From contig JAURLF010000095.1 in assembly GCA_030831375.1 (NCBI GenBank), positions 1 through 6,760 on the forward strand: a stretch of 6,760 bases of DNA, written 5' to 3'. Positions within the stretch are counted from its first letter, which is position 1, and each line of letters opens with the position of its first letter. Positions 5,821 through 6,760 of this stretch are shown piece after piece. The DNA is from Gaiellales bacterium. Its GTDB lineage: Bacteria; Actinomycetota; Thermoleophilia; Gaiellales; F1-60-MAGs149. A model generated the notes under the pieces. It did not search any database, was not told where the DNA came from, and saw only the letters and a program-made list of their open reading frames with translations. The translations under genes were made by a program, and so were the position numbers.

Positions 5821-6760
5821 GCACCCTCCCCGCGGGCGAGGCCGAGCAGGATCGCCGCCATGTCCCGCGCGGCGTCGGGTCGGGCGAGACCGCGCATCGC
5901 CTGCTCCATGCCGCGCCGGCGCGCGTCGTCACCGAGCACCGCGTCGATCGCGTGCCGCAGACCGGCGGCGTCGAGGTCGGCGTCCGCGATCACGGTGGCG
6001 GCGCCGGCGGCGCGGAAGGGCGCGGCGTTCAGCGCCTGATGGTCGTCGGCGGCGCCCGCCCACGGCACGAGGATCGCCGCACGCCCGGCCGCGGCGATCT
6101 CGGCGACGGATCCGCCGGCGCGGGACACGACGAGGTCGGCGGCGGCGAGCAGCACCGGCATGCGGTCGGTGAACTCGACCTCCTCGAAGCGCGCGGGCGG
6201 CGCGTCCGCGCGGCCCTTGCCGCGCCCGGTCACGAGCAGGACGCGGTCGCCGGGCGGCACGCCGTCGTCGTAGGCGGCGCGCAGCGCGGCGTTGACCGGG
6301 CCCGCTCCGAGAGAACCCCCGAAGGCGACCACGAGGCGCTCGTCCGGCCCCACCCCGAGCTCGGCCCGCGCGGCGTCGCGCGGCGTCTCCAGAAACGCGC
6401 GGTCGACGGGACGGCCCGTGACGACGTACTTCGGGGGGCGGCGCCCGGCGACGGGGAAGGCGAGCAGGACGCGGTCGGCGAGCGGCGCGGCGAGCCGGTT
6501 GGCGAGGCCGAGGCGGGCGTCGGCCTCCGACAGCGCGCTCGGCACGCCGCGTCGGCGCGCGGCCGCCACCATCGGGCCCGCCACGTAGCCGCCCGCGCCG
6601 AAGACGGCGTCGGGGCGGACGCGGTCGATGATCGCCGCGCAGGCGGACGGGGCGCGCGCAGCGCGCCCGACGGCGCGCGCGAGCGCCAGACCCGGCCGGC
6701 GCGGGAACCCCGAGACGCGGAACGGGTGGAACGCGTAGCCGCGCGCCGGGACGAGCTCCG
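5817..6760 (-). CDS. murG: MurG glycosyltransferase, N-terminus beyond the window
   Basis: The GT28 enzyme that transfers GlcNAc from UDP-GlcNAc to lipid I to make lipid II on the inner membrane face. The frame is open to the right edge; 313 residues are present and the first part, including the N-terminal glycine-rich loop, is missing. Visible blocks in order are FGAGGYVAGP, then SEADARLGLANRL where most MurGs have HEQN..pGl.NR, then VTGRPV (TGNPVR-like), FGGSLGA (usually GGSQGA), the UDP-GlcNAc-site block SRAGGSVAEIAAAGRAAILVP with its conserved Glu, and DDHQALNA. The GTG at 6584 lies inside the conserved GGYV motif and is not the start. The stop TGA overlaps the murC ATG. The identity is firm; the motif substitutions look like lineage variation. 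Confidence 0.95.
   Translation of the reverse strand, partial: ELVPARGYAFHPFRVSGFPRRPGLALARAVGRAARAPSACAAIIDRVRPDAVFGAGGYVAGPMVAAARRRGVPSALSEADARLGLANRLAAPLADRVLLAFPVAGRRPPKYVVTGRPVDRAFLETPRDAARAELGVGPDERLVVAFGGSLGAGPVNAALRAAYDDGVPPGDRVLLVTGRGKGRADAPPARFEEVEFTDRMPVLLAAADLVVSRAGGSVAEIAAAGRAAILVPWAGAADDHQALNAAPFRAAGAATVIADADLDAAGLRHAIDAVLGDDARRRGMEQAMRGLARPDAARDMAAILLGLARGEGA

Noticed and set aside
4480..6039. 519-codon plus-strand open frame across murC and murG
   Set aside because: Its composition is Arg/Ala/Val-biased with no motif, and it lies opposite firmly identified murC and murG.

Overview
The window is very GC-rich: one 60-base line sampled by hand (1741-1800) is about 83% GC. Nearly all of it is read from the minus strand. 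The best guess for the host is a high-GC actinobacterium, possibly of the class Thermoleophilia (Solirubrobacterales type). This rests on three recalled features and was not searched: a SEAD variant in MurG where HEQN is usual, a BolA plus CGFS-glutaredoxin pair, and a secreted protein with the W-E-R...ATDSEY...DAG repeat style common in that class.

Reading in the direction of transcription (right to left), the window opens with the 3' part of murG (6760-5817), then murC (5820-4513) and murB (4516-3623). These act in succession or in parallel in peptidoglycan precursor synthesis and are joined by 4-base ATGA stop/start overlaps. A 60-base gap follows, holding a perfect inverted repeat and a TANNNT -10-like box. 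It precedes a two-gene unit: a 366-residue protein with a sigma-region-4-like helix-turn-helix and one membrane segment (3562-2462), and a 406-residue secreted Ig-like protein (2462-1242) whose start shares a base with the upstream stop. The secreted ORF runs about 139 bases into bolA (1380-1132), and bolA overlaps a monothiol glutaredoxin gene (1135-797) by ATGA. BolA and CGFS glutaredoxins form [2Fe-2S] partner complexes, so that pair is a plausible iron-sulfur module.

After a 140-base gap comes a CRP/FNR-like sensor gene (656-219). Its coding sequence stops right after the dimerisation helix, before any DNA-binding domain, at a sharp sequence junction around 222-240. Left of the junction (1-228) is an internal piece of a glycogen debranching enzyme (GlgX-type) on the plus strand. 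It is only about 62% GC by hand count. The stop codon of the CRP-like gene is made of bases that belong to the GlgX reading. The simplest explanation is a chimeric contig or a real rearrangement breakpoint, so the two sides should not be treated as one native locus until checked.

The most novel candidate in the window is the membrane-anchored sigma/HTH protein with its translationally coupled secreted partner and a possible autoregulatory operator. I do not recognise it as a named system. No tRNA, rRNA, CRISPR array, insertion sequence or integrase was seen.
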